Shown here: positions 26,244-33,177 of the stretch, one piece after another
How positions within the stretch are numbered: the first letter of the stretch is position 1
Layout: each line of letters begins with the position of its first letter
Source of the DNA: Gemmatimonadales bacterium
GTDB taxonomy: Bacteria > Gemmatimonadota > Gemmatimonadetes > Gemmatimonadales > JACORV01
Direction of reading: 5' to 3'
NCBI GenBank assembly: GCA_035502185.1
Contig: DATJUT010000031.1
Span: forward strand, 23,276 to 87,275
Length of the DNA stretch: 64,000 bases
Translations under genes and position numbers: made by a program
The notes under the pieces: model-generated
Told to the model about the DNA's origin: nothing
The model's database searches: none
Seen by the model: only the letters and a program-made list of their open reading frames with translations

Positions 26244-26882
26244 ATGAACCCCACCCCGAATCGGCACCCGGCCGAGGAATTCGCGGAGCGCCCGGACGCG
26301 CTCGCCGCGTTTCTCAGGGCCGCCGGCGGCGCGCCACGGCTCATCACCGTGGACGACAGCGCTGGCTGCCCGCTCTACCACGCCCTCGCGGCGCTGCAGT
26401 GGACCGGCGAAACGGGACTGTTCCACGCGTCCGACCGTCTCCACGCGGCGTGGTTCGCAGCCGAAACCGGCGTCGCCGTCATCGAGCGCATCGTCGACGA
26501 CAAGCCGGTCTATCGGTTCCTCGGGCCGCGGATCGAGGCGCCACAGAAACCGCCCGTGGAGGGCACGCCGGTCGTGGATGAGGCCTACGTCCTCGGCTAC
26601 GAGTTCTCCGAGCGCTGGAACGCCATCGCCCACTTCCTCGTGACCACGCAGGGACGCGGTGCGGTGATCGCCCTGTTCGCTTCGCGCGCGCCGGAGTTGG
26701 AGCACGTGCGCCGCTGGCTGCTCGAGCTGTTCAAGGGACCGGTTCCGGAGGGGGCCGACCACCTGCACGCGGCCTGGTTCGCCACGACCGGCGCCGGCTT
26801 CCTCTTCCCCCCGACCACGCTCGCCGATCGCCGCAGCCGCGGCTGGACGTACGTGGAGCTAGGCAGCAGTCGGGAGGAGTAG
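26244..26882 (+). CDS. Conserved-looking hypothetical protein with internal duplication
   Basis: A 212-residue soluble protein I do not recognise. It lacks a signal peptide and membrane segments. The motif LHAAWFA occurs twice, at residues 66-72 (DRLHAAWFAAETGVAV) and 174-180 (DHLHAAWFATTGAGFL), so the protein may consist of two related halves. It is the last gene of the nuclease-hpt unit and is followed by a plus-strand terminator about 95 bp on. The reading frame is well supported by spacing and codon use; the function is unknown. Confidence 0.72.
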   Translation: MNPTPNRHPAEEFAERPDALAAFLRAAGGAPRLITVDDSAGCPLYHALAALQWTGETGLFHASDRLHAAWFAAETGVAVIERIVDDKPVYRFLGPRIEAPQKPPVEGTPVVDEAYVLGYEFSERWNAIAHFLVTTQGRGAVIALFASRAPELEHVRRWLLELFKGPVPEGADHLHAAWFATTGAGFLFPPTTLADRRSRGWTYVELGSSREE

Positions 26883-26919
26883 GTGCCGTTCGGCGGGGAA
26901 AGGGAGATCGCGAAAAACA

Positions 26920-26955
26920 CGACGGCCCGCCCGGGTCTCCCCGGTCGGGCCGTCG
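26920..26955 (-). terminator. Intrinsic terminator of the minus-strand RNA unit
   Basis: A long stem: CGACGGCCCG (26920-26929) pairs with CGGGCCGTCG (26946-26955), and an inner CCGGG-TCTC-CCCGG extends it. On the minus strand it is followed by TGTTTTTCGC, a five-T run at 26917-26913. There is no T run on the plus side. No minus-strand protein gene precedes it, which points to a non-coding transcript. Confidence 0.8.
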
Positions 26956-26975
26956 CCGAAGCAGCTACCCGGAGC

Positions 26976-26998
26976 CGAAGGATTGCTCCTTCGTTTTT
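26976..26998 (+). terminator. Intrinsic terminator of the nuclease-hpt unit
   Basis: CGAAGGA-TTGC-TCCTTCG followed by TTTTTCTT on the plus strand. It stands about 95 bp after the stop of the gene at 26244. On the minus strand the same stem carries a GCAA (GNRA) loop and would be part of the structured RNA described at 26913-27334. Confidence 0.7.
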
Positions 26999-27340
26999 CT
27001 TCCAACAGCCACCGGTTGTCTGTTGTCAGGGTCCCGGTAGGGCTGCCAGAAGCTCCGGCTTCGATCCCCACGCGGCGTGGCCGCGCTACGTGGTTCACCG
27101 CCTCGAGCGCTTCGAGTCCGGCCGGATCGCGTACCGGCCTCTCGCAGTGCACCCCGCTGCGCCAAGGCGAGGTGAGTGAGGCGCGCGATTGGCCTCACTT
27201 GCCCGAGTCAGCGGGTTCCCTGGGATCAACAGGCGCCTGTGCCCTTGTTGCATTGGCGCCCTCCCCCAAGCTACCGCTCGGGCCCGTCAGCAGGCGTAGA
27301 CCAAGCAGAGCCCGATCCCTTCCCCACCGACGACGCTGCG

Positions 27341-27368
27341 AATATATCACTGGCAATTCGTGATGCAA
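27341..27368 (-). promoter_or_regulatory. Promoter of the candidate ncRNA
   Basis: On the minus strand TTGCAT (27368-27363) and TATATT (27346-27341) are separated by 16 bp. The start is expected near 27334-27337. This is one of the most AT-rich stretches in a 70% GC region, which makes a real promoter likely. Confidence 0.6.
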
Positions 27369-27612
27369 GTGCCGGATTTGCTTCGGGTTACGCCATTTCG
27401 TTGTGCGGTGACTGTGGACTCCAACCGCCCGCGGACGAACGAGTTCCGTGGACTATCCCCACGATGTCGACATGTGGAATGGAACAACGTGTGGAGTCCG
27501 CCAGCGTTATCCGGCTAGATCGGAACCGGCGTTTCGCAGCTCAGCGGCCGCAGCCAGGCTCCTCGCGCGGCCCGAGCCCGGGGCCAGAGTCCCTCGATCC
27601 CGGAACCGGTGC
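27369..27612. other. Intergenic gap between the ncRNA promoter and the Pro/Ala-repeat protein gene
   Basis: These 244 bp hold no supported gene. The motif (T/C)GTGGA occurs four times at 27413, 27447, 27473 and 27490, with irregular spacing. The left half has lower GC than the surroundings. It may contain upstream elements of the ncRNA promoter; I see no clear terminator for the gene ending at 27613. Confidence 0.4.
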
Positions 27613-28605
27613 TCAGCCGGGCGTGGCGCCGGCGAACGGAGGATTGGGCGGGAGCGCCGGTGGTGGCGTCACGCGCCGCCCCGGCGGGAGAAGCCGGTTA
27701 AGCTCGTTGACGAGGGCGCGGTCCTTCTCGTGGACCTCGCGGATCTGCGCATAGAAGTCGCGGTAGAAGCGGCGCGCCGCCGCCTCGTACTGATCGCTCC
27801 ACGGCGTCCACCGGTCGGGCGCGTCGATCATGCTCGCCACGTTGTCGCACTCGGCCGTCGCCACGCTCCGGATGAACGCCGTATCCAGATCGGCCGCCGC
27901 GCGCTGCAGCGCCGGGTCCTGTCCGAGCGACTGCCGCAGCGGCCCGACCGCGGCCGCGTAGGTGGTCAGGTCCCAGTAGAGATTCCGGCAGCGGTTCCAG
28001 CGATCGCGCTCCCGCTGTGACAGCGCCGCCGGGCTGCTCGCGCCAAACATCGGTTGCCCCGACGTGTTCCTGAACGTGCCGACCAGCGTCACGATGGCGG
28101 AGTCCAGCATCCGTCCCAGGCGGCCGGCGTAATCCAGCGCGTCCTGGGTCGTCGCGCCCGCATACGGTGGCATCGCGAGGTTGGCCGTATACGTGCCCGA
28201 CGACGCACCCGCGGCGGGTCGCGTCGCCTGCGGCGTGACGGCGGCGGGCGGAGGATTCGCCGGAACCTGAGCTGCCGGTTGCGTGACGGCGGGCTGGGCA
28301 GCCGGTTGCGTGACGGCGGGCTGCGTGACCGGCGGCGTGGATGCCGGCTGCGTGACCGGCGGCGTGGATGCGGGCTGCGCGGCTGGCGGCTGGGCCGCGG
28401 GCTGCGCGGCTGGCGGCTGAGCCGCCGGTGGCGTGGGAGCGGATTGGGGCGTGGTCGGCGGGAGCTTCCCTCCCGTCGGCGGTGCGGCCGTCGCCTGGCT
28501 CGGGTGCTGCTGCGTCGACGTCGGCGGCGCCTTCTGGGCCTGCAATGGCGACAGCAGACCACTGGTGACCGCGACAGCCACGAACAAGACGGACGAGCGC
28601 TTCAT
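27613..28605 (-). CDS. Secreted protein with Pro/Ala/Gln/Thr repeat linker
   Basis: A 330-residue exported protein. The signal peptide ends near SPLQAQ (residue 24). Residues about 25-135 are a low-complexity Pro/Ala/Gln/Thr linker built partly from nine-residue units such as PASTPPVTQ and PAVTQPAAQ. The C-terminal 190 residues form a soluble helical domain containing DALDYAGRLGRMLDSAIV and RRFYRDFYAQIREVHEKD, which I do not recognise. The linker probably spans the periplasm or cell-wall layer. It is the downstream neighbour of the basic-tailed protein at 28872. Confidence 0.75.
   Translation of the reverse strand: MKRSSVLFVAVAVTSGLLSPLQAQKAPPTSTQQHPSQATAAPPTGGKLPPTTPQSAPTPPAAQPPAAQPAAQPPAAQPASTPPVTQPASTPPVTQPAVTQPAAQPAVTQPAAQVPANPPPAAVTPQATRPAAGASSGTYTANLAMPPYAGATTQDALDYAGRLGRMLDSAIVTLVGTFRNTSGQPMFGASSPAALSQRERDRWNRCRNLYWDLTTYAAAVGPLRQSLGQDPALQRAAADLDTAFIRSVATAECDNVASMIDAPDRWTPWSDQYEAAARRFYRDFYAQIREVHEKDRALVNELNRLLPPGRRVTPPPALPPNPPFAGATPG
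28277..28430. repeat. 27-bp tandem repeats inside the Pro/Ala linker
   Basis: Three kinds of 27-bp unit occur in tandem pairs: one beginning GGTTGCGTGACGGCGGGCTG at 28277, one beginning CTGCGTGACCGGCGGCGTGG at 28321, and one beginning CTGCGCGGCTGGCGGCTG at about 28375. Each unit encodes nine residues, so copy-number change keeps the frame. It is a coding minisatellite, not a CRISPR array. Confidence 0.7.
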
Positions 28606-28871
28606 GGCACCACCTCGACGAACTGCTTCACCGATGAGTTAACCGCCGTGCGAGCGAAGCGCCACCGAGCGGCAACGGGACGGCGCGCGCCGCAACGTTC
28701 CGGCGGCAACGGGAGGCCGCACACGATTACCGTAGACGCGACGCGCGGTGGGGACCCGCCCGGCGGATGCCACCCGAGACCGGGCCACCGCTCGCGTGCG
28801 GCTCGTTCCCACCGCGCGTCCCGTTCCCTGCCGCCACCCAACGACCCGAGCGACGCCGTCCCGGCGCGCTC

Positions 28872-29333
28872 CTAGTGGCGGCGCTTGCCCCTCGTGGCCG
28901 GCTTGCCGGCATGACCGGCACGCTTCACCCGGCCGACCGGGTGCCCCGGCTTCTTCGCGGCCGTGCGCTTGCGCCCGGCCGCAGCCTTCCCGGACCCATG
29001 GCGAGTGTGGATCGCACGCTCGGCCACTCGCTTTCGCTCCTCGCGGGCAGCCTTGCGCGTCGCCGCCTTCTCGGCCTTCACCGCCGCTGCACCTTCGATC
29101 TCCGCCGTTACGCGGTCGCCTTCGTCGCTCCCGATGAGCCCGCGCCGCACGGCGTACCGGATCAACTCCCGCGCATCCTGGATGCGGAACTGCCCGACGC
29201 CCGCCGCAGCCCGCGATAGGTTCACCATCGCGTCGGCGACGGGACTCCGCAGCACATGGGCGATGCCGGGAACAGACTCGAGAATGCTGGAGATGGCTCC
29301 GCTGCTCAGCTCGGTTGCCACGGCGATCTCCAT
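28872..29333 (-). CDS. Hypothetical protein with histone-H1-like basic tail
   Basis: A 153-residue protein. Residues 1-80 are a compact helical domain (ELSSGAISSILESVPGIAHV and FRIQDARELIRYAVRRGLIG). The rest is a Lys/Arg/Ala-rich tail with RKRTAAKKPGHPVGRVKRAG-like stretches, much like bacterial histone H1-like proteins. The start ATG at 29333 follows TTGGGGGA; a longer frame to 29438 exists but has no better start. DNA or RNA binding through the tail is likely but inferred. The helical head is not recognised. Confidence 0.65.
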   Translation of the reverse strand: MEIAVATELSSGAISSILESVPGIAHVLRSPVADAMVNLSRAAAGVGQFRIQDARELIRYAVRRGLIGSDEGDRVTAEIEGAAAVKAEKAATRKAAREERKRVAERAIHTRHGSGKAAAGRKRTAAKKPGHPVGRVKRAGHAGKPATRGKRRH

Positions 29334-29481
29334 ATCCCCCAACGCGTTAGGCTTCGCGCCGCCACCGGATGATGGCGCACGCTGCCCGCTGTGGCGGCTG
29401 GCGAGGGCCAACCTACCGAGCGGGTTGGGCTTCGTCAAGGAGTTGGCGCACGCTTATCGCCGCCAGACGATGACGTAAGCA

Positions 29482-29515
29482 ACGGCCCAACAACGACTTG
29501 CCGTTGCTGGGCCGT
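29482..29515 (-). terminator. Hairpin downstream of the CsgG/outer-membrane operon
   Basis: ACGGCCCA (29482-29489) pairs with TGGGCCGT (29508-29515), and an inner CAACG/CGTTG extends the stem. On the minus strand it is followed by TGCTTACG, a weak U stretch. It lies about 85 bp after the stop of the barrel gene and is a likely terminator for that operon. Confidence 0.5.
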
Positions 29516-29563
29516 GGGGTCGCTCGCCGCGGCGACCGCGACTGGGCGGAACGGAGGGATCCG

Positions 29564-29587
29564 GCCGCCTCCTGGCCGGGAGGCGGC
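29564..29587 (-). terminator. Second hairpin close to the barrel-protein stop
   Basis: A perfect 9-bp stem, GCCGCCTCC with GGAGGCGGC, around a 6-base loop, 14 bp after the stop at 29602. It has no U tail. It may stabilise the 3' end or act together with the hairpin at 29482. Confidence 0.35.
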
Positions 29588-29601
29588 GCGAGCCGCCGTA
29601 T

Positions 29602-30708
29602 CTACATCCTGGCTCGCAGCATCAGTCCCGCGTTCCAGCCGGTGAGGCTGAACGACTGGCCGGACGGATTGCCGTTGGCGCCGAGCGCGTTCTCGCTCCC
29701 GGTGTCGAACCGCACCGACGGCAGCAGGGCCACGCGACCGTTGAGCGCCATCTCGTACTGAATGCCAAGCGACAGAAGCTTGCCGGCGCTTGCGAGCGAC
29801 GAGTCCCCGAGCGTGTGCAGGCGGAACTCGATCTGCGGCCTCAGCACGTTGGAACCGAGCTGCACCGACGCGGCCGTTCCGAACGCGAGGACGTTGCTCT
29901 TCTGCGTGGGTTGGCTCGGGCCGAGGAGTTGCGTGCCCGGCGACCGATACATGTCCCACGCGTAGACTTGCAGGCCGGCGTTCCCGATCGGGAAGCTCCA
30001 CGAGCCCTGCCCGATGTAGCGCGTCCCAGACTGGAAGATCGGCGAGCTGCCGAGATTGTCGTCGCCGAAGCTGGAGAGCGTGAACCCGAACGAAAGACGG
30101 CCCTGGCCGATCAGGCGGTCGGCGCCCAGGCGCACTCGGAACTCGCCCCCGGCCTTGTAGCTCGAGTCGCCGGTGGTGAAGCTGCCGTTGACCCGGTAGC
30201 TGCCGGCCACGCCGAGCGCCCAACCGCCGACCGGCACGGCGAGCGCGATGCCGGAGGTCAGGTTGAAGCCGGAGCCGAAGTTGGCGACCGGGTACGGCAG
30301 GAGGTCCGAGGCGATGGCGCCCGCCGTCAGGAGCTGTCCTCCCGCGAGGTTCGACTTCCCGGTGGGGAGGTTGGCCGAAACGGTCAGGGCGACGAGGTCC
30401 GGCACGAGCTGGTACACACCCCGCGCCTGGATGTCGGTCAGCCCCGAGATCGTGGCGGTGGTATCGAGCCCCTTGCGCGTCGCCGTCGCCCAGCGGCCGC
30501 CGACGTCGAAGGTGAGCCGAGGGTTCACCGGATACAGCAGCACGAACGGAACCGACACCTCCGACACGCTCTTGACCACGAACCCGGATTGATAGCTGAC
30601 GTCGCGCGCCTCCACACCCGTGATGCCGGTCGGGCCCTGCGCGAGCACGGGCGCCGGTGCCAGCAGGGCCATCGCCGCCGCGCAGGCGATCACGTGCCGG
30701 GCGCTCAC
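29602..30708 (-). CDS. Outer-membrane beta-barrel protein
   Basis: A 368-residue exported protein. The signal peptide ends at VLAQG (residue 24). The rest alternates hydrophobic and polar residues in repeated strands such as SVPFVLLYPVNPRLTFDVGG and GRLSFGFTLSSFGDD, and the C-terminus is GWNAGLMLRARM. This resembles porin or transporter-like barrels. The GTG start overlaps the stop of the CsgG-like lipoprotein, so the two are translated together. What it transports is unknown. Confidence 0.75.
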   Translation of the reverse strand: MSARHVIACAAAMALLAPAPVLAQGPTGITGVEARDVSYQSGFVVKSVSEVSVPFVLLYPVNPRLTFDVGGRWATATRKGLDTTATISGLTDIQARGVYQLVPDLVALTVSANLPTGKSNLAGGQLLTAGAIASDLLPYPVANFGSGFNLTSGIALAVPVGGWALGVAGSYRVNGSFTTGDSSYKAGGEFRVRLGADRLIGQGRLSFGFTLSSFGDDNLGSSPIFQSGTRYIGQGSWSFPIGNAGLQVYAWDMYRSPGTQLLGPSQPTQKSNVLAFGTAASVQLGSNVLRPQIEFRLHTLGDSSLASAGKLLSLGIQYEMALNGRVALLPSVRFDTGSENALGANGNPSGQSFSLTGWNAGLMLRARM

Positions 30709-32057
30709 GACGGCCTCTTGATGATGATCACCACGTTACCGGTCACGCGCTGCCCGCCCAGCGTGCCGGTCGCATCCGGCAGCGGGCTTCGCTCGGTCGT
30801 GGGCTGCTGGGTGGTCGCGCCGGTCGACTGCGCGGTATTGGTGGCGTTCGTGGGGGCCACGGTGTTGGTGGCCGTGGTCAGGGCGTCCTGCACCGGCGGC
30901 GGCGGCGTCGGGCCCTGGATCGTCGAGCTCTGCGACACCGCGGTCTCGACCTGGGCCACGGTCTGCTGCGACGCGGCCGAGAGGCTCGTCGCCGTCGCCG
31001 CGCCCTGACTGGCGGCGCGGAAGCCGGGGTCGAGCGCGGCCGCCTGGTTGAAGTCGGCCCGCGCCGCGGCGAAGTCGCCGCGGTCCTCTGCCTCGAGGCC
31101 GCGGCTGTAGACGAGGAACGCCTGGAGGTTCTGCGTCGGGCGCTGCTCGACGGCCGCCTGCTCGGCCGGCGTCAGCTGGATCCCCATGCTGTTGAAGAGG
31201 CCGATGGCCAACTGCTTCTCGAGGTCGAACAGCCGCGTCAGCGGGTCCTTCTGCTGCGCGGTGGCCGCAACGTGCGCGCTGGATACGTCCACCACCGCGG
31301 CGTTCACCTGCAGCAGGTTTCCGGACAGGCCTGCGACGGAGCCCTGCACCACCCGGGCCGCCCGCAACAGATGCCCGCTTCGCAGTGCCGACGCCGGTTC
31401 CGCCCGCGCCGAATCGGAGAGCTTGAGCTCGCCCAGGATCGCCTGCATCCGCTCCCGCTCCAGGACCCGGATCTGCCGCGACTTCGCCAGGTCGGTCACC
31501 AACAGCTGGGCGAGGCCGCGCCCGAGAGGCTGGATCGTGGTGTCCGAGCCGCTGTAGGCGAACGGCATCACCGCGACCGTGTTGGATTCGGGCGGCATCG
31601 CGGCGATGCTCGCCTCGTTCGCCAGCGCCTGCCTCGCCTGGTAGATCATCTCGTTCCGATCCACCAGCACCAGCCGCTCCCGCGCGGTGCGCTTCAGGTC
31701 GGCGTTCGTGGCGACGCCGATGTACTGCTGATAGGCGGCCCGGGCAGTGGCGAAATCGCCGAGCTGCTCGGCCGTCATGCCGCGGTAGATCGCCGCCACC
31801 CCGCTCGTGGGATCGCTCGCGACGGCGGTGTCGAGGACCGGCCGCGCGTCCTGGTAGCGTCCGGCCTTGAAGTACGCCACGCCCAGCCTGGTGAGGGTGC
31901 TCGCGTCGTGCGGCCGCTGGCCGCGTTCCGCCTCCAGCGCCGAGATGGACTGGGGAGTCACCTCGCTCACCCTGATCGGGCCGCCGGTGGCGCACGCGCC
32001 ACAGGCAAGAACCAGGGCGAAGCGAAGGACCCTGTTGCCGCGAAGCGCAGGCCTCAT
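30705..32057 (-). CDS. TPR/CsgG-like outer-membrane lipoprotein
   Basis: A 450-residue lipoprotein with a lipobox region ACGACATGG near residues 18-26. TPR-like repeats occupy residues about 40-130. A CsgG/FlgO-like domain follows: NTVAVMPFAYSGSDTTIQPL, GLAQLLVTDLAKSRQIRVLE, VVQGSVAGLSGNLLQVNAAV. A TPR segment and a Thr/Gln/Pro-rich tail end the protein. CsgG forms an outer-membrane secretion pore; here the partner barrel is coupled by GTGA. I chose the ATG at 32057 (GAGGT upstream) over the GTG at 32072. A pore or assembly role is inferred. Confidence 0.75.
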   Translation of the reverse strand: MRPALRGNRVLRFALVLACGACATGGPIRVSEVTPQSISALEAERGQRPHDASTLTRLGVAYFKAGRYQDARPVLDTAVASDPTSGVAAIYRGMTAEQLGDFATARAAYQQYIGVATNADLKRTARERLVLVDRNEMIYQARQALANEASIAAMPPESNTVAVMPFAYSGSDTTIQPLGRGLAQLLVTDLAKSRQIRVLERERMQAILGELKLSDSARAEPASALRSGHLLRAARVVQGSVAGLSGNLLQVNAAVVDVSSAHVAATAQQKDPLTRLFDLEKQLAIGLFNSMGIQLTPAEQAAVEQRPTQNLQAFLVYSRGLEAEDRGDFAAARADFNQAAALDPGFRAASQGAATATSLSAASQQTVAQVETAVSQSSTIQGPTPPPPVQDALTTATNTVAPTNATNTAQSTGATTQQPTTERSPLPDATGTLGGQRVTGNVVIIIKRPS

Positions 32058-32079
32058 CACGCCGTACCTCACGCTATGG

Positions 32080-32113
32080 AGTATGCAACAGACGGGACGC
32101 GCTCAAGTATGCA
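32080..32113 (-). promoter_or_regulatory. Direct repeat TGCATACT in the CsgG operon promoter region
   Basis: TGCATACT occurs twice on the minus strand, at 32113-32106 and 32087-32080, 26 bp apart. The first can serve as a -10 (CATACT) 17 bp after TTGCCG. The repeat may be two promoters or two binding sites upstream of the lipoprotein start at 32057. Confidence 0.35.
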
Positions 32114-32210
32114 GGCGACAAAAAACGCCGGCAAGCTCTCGCCGCCAGGTCCCGAACAGCCAGACTACCACGCCCCTACCGCGGCTGCCGTGACACGAGT
32201 CACGCGCCAG

Positions 32211-32459
32211 TCACAGGGCGCGACCGCGCCTGGGAGGCGGGCGCCACCGCATTACCCTAACCTCAGCCTGCGAGAGGATTTCGCCCAACACTTTCTTGGT
32301 TCGCTGATCGACCGGCCAGTCGATGTGCATCTCGAGGCGATACCCCGAGTGGTCGGTGCCGTGACCCTCCAGCACGAACCCCTCCGGCGTGGCGCGGACC
32401 TCCTCGATCGGGACGTCGGCAAGGAGGTCGAAGCTCTCGGAACCAGGCTCTGGCACCAT
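32211..32459 (-). CDS. Small hypothetical protein, 82 aa
   Basis: An 82-residue acidic/aliphatic protein with LLADVPIEEVRATPEGFVLE and GYRLEMHIDWPVDQRTKKVL, ending in a short basic tail. It has no signal peptide or membrane helix. The ATG at 32459 is preceded by a strong GGGAGGTG seven bases upstream. That Shine-Dalgarno is inside a perfect 14-bp hairpin, suggesting controlled translation. It follows the cupredoxin gene by 68 bp. I do not recognise the family. Confidence 0.65.
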   Translation of the reverse strand: MVPEPGSESFDLLADVPIEEVRATPEGFVLEGHGTDHSGYRLEMHIDWPVDQRTKKVLGEILSQAEVRVMRWRPPPRRGRAL

Positions 32460-32465
32460 ACGAAA

Positions 32466-32505
32466 GCACCTCCCGCCGCCAGACCTAACCCGCGGCGGGA
32501 GGTGC
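32466..32505 (-). promoter_or_regulatory. 14-bp hairpin that sequesters the Shine-Dalgarno of the 82-aa gene
   Basis: GCACCTCCCGCCGC (32466-32479) and GCGGCGGGAGGTGC (32492-32505) are perfectly complementary, with a 12-base loop. On the minus strand the 3' arm contains GGGAGGTG, the ribosome-binding site of the gene starting at 32459, so the folded form would block translation. It could also end the cupredoxin transcript, but only CTTTCGT follows it. Confidence 0.55.
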
Positions 32506-32527
32506 CGCAAGCCACGTCCCGAGCGGG

Positions 32528-32944
32528 CTACTCGACCGTGATGACGCCCACCATCCCGAGGGCCCGGTGCGGCAGACAGTAGAAGCTGTACGTGCCCTTC
32601 GGGGCCCCGGCGAAGGAGATCCGGTACTTCTCGTGCGCCACCATCAGGAACGGCCCCATCAAGTCGCCCTGCCGCTTGTCCATCGCCCGGTTGAGAACGT
32701 CCCGCGCCCCCGCCGGAATGCGGTCCTTGTCGAACGCCACGTTGTGCGGGAAGCCCGAGATGTTCTCGAACTCGACGACGTCGCCGGACTTGATGGTGAA
32801 GTTGGCGGGGACGAAGAGGTACTTCGCCCCCTGCTGCAGCAACTGCACGTGATGCGTGGCAGGCGGCGCGGCGTGACGGGATGGCCCGGCGAGGGCCGCG
32901 CCGAGCGCGAGGAACGGGACAGCCGTGAGCGACCAGCGGTTCAT
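32528..32944 (-). CDS. Plastocyanin/azurin-like cupredoxin, exported
   Basis: A 138-residue blue-copper protein. The signal peptide ends near LAGPSRHA (residue 24). The type 1 copper ligands are all present: H67 in GFPHNV, C123 in FYCLPH, H126 and M131 in LGMVG. The ATG at 32944 has GGAGGAG upstream. It is probably a periplasmic electron carrier. An insertion between the ligands (residues 74-105) makes it longer than classical plastocyanin. The 18-bp palindrome at 33032 lies about 88 bp upstream of its start. Confidence 0.88.
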   Translation of the reverse strand: MNRWSLTAVPFLALGAALAGPSRHAAPPATHHVQLLQQGAKYLFVPANFTIKSGDVVEFENISGFPHNVAFDKDRIPAGARDVLNRAMDKRQGDLMGPFLMVAHEKYRISFAGAPKGTYSFYCLPHRALGMVGVITVE

Positions 32945-33031
32945 TGCGACCTTACTCCTCCGATAGGGGACCACTTCGACGAACGGCCGGGTCCTACCCC
33001 GTCGCTGCTGCGAAGTGGCGATTGCCTGGTG

Positions 33032-33049
33032 TTGTGAATGCATTCACAA
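33032..33049. promoter_or_regulatory. 18-bp perfect palindrome, likely operator
   Basis: TTGTGAATGCATTCACAA is its own reverse complement and sits in the 233-bp region between the cupredoxin (minus) and infA (plus). It is AT-richer than its surroundings. The ATGCATT core resembles sites of dimeric regulators such as Rrf2-type proteins, but no such regulator is encoded nearby, so the binding protein is unknown. Confidence 0.5.
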
Positions 33050-33177
33050 TGTATCGGAAATCCGCAAGGCCCTGTGGGAAACCCCTTTGCGCCGCCCCGC
33101 ACGGGGGGCTAGGTTAGGGAGCCGCGGGGCGAGGTCGGCCCCGTGGTTCTCATTTCAGCCAGAGGCGGGTTCGCGAC

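Larger units (their letters stand above)
26913..27334 (-). ncRNA. Candidate structured non-coding RNA, about 420 nt, family unknown
   Basis: No frame here codes convincingly, yet a promoter (27368-27341) and a U-tailed terminator (26955-26913) define a minus-strand unit. Reading 5' to 3', I see a long interrupted hairpin closed by GCCCGAG/CTCGGGC with an inner GGCGCC pair. Then come GTGAGGC/GCCTCAC, CACCTCGC/GCGGGGTG, GGCCGG/CCGGCC, CTCGA/TCGAG, GCGGC/GCCGC and GAAGC-CGGA-GCTTC. Last is a GCAGC/GCTGC stem closing a junction of two hairpins, CAACAG/CTGTTG and CGAAGGA-GCAA-TCCTTCG. I found no RNase P, tmRNA or SRP core motifs. A 6S-type RNA is possible for the first 180 nt but not shown. High GC makes some stems expected by chance. 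Confidence 0.6.

Noticed and set aside
26859-27152. 97-codon minus-strand frame across the terminator region
   Set aside because: It runs through two hairpins with T runs, has no ribosome-binding site and no sensible composition.
26913-27334. RNase P RNA, tmRNA or SRP RNA as the identity of the orphan transcript
   Set aside because: I looked for the GAAAGTCCGGGCT and ACAGAA cores of RNase P, a tmRNA tRNA-like end and tag frame, and the SRP GGAAGGAAGCAGCC loop. None is present on the minus strand.
27369-27540. Replication origin with DnaA boxes
   Set aside because: The TGTGGA motifs do not match TTATNCACA well, there is no AT-rich unwinding region of useful size, and neither dnaA nor dnaN is close.
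28277-28430. CRISPR-like array
   Set aside because: The repeats are directly adjacent without spacers, lie inside a reading frame and encode a Pro-rich linker. No cas genes are near.
32460-32510. N-terminal extension of the 82-aa protein to 32510
   Set aside because: The extension would be translated from inside the 14-bp hairpin and lacks a ribosome-binding site; the ATG at 32459 has a strong one.
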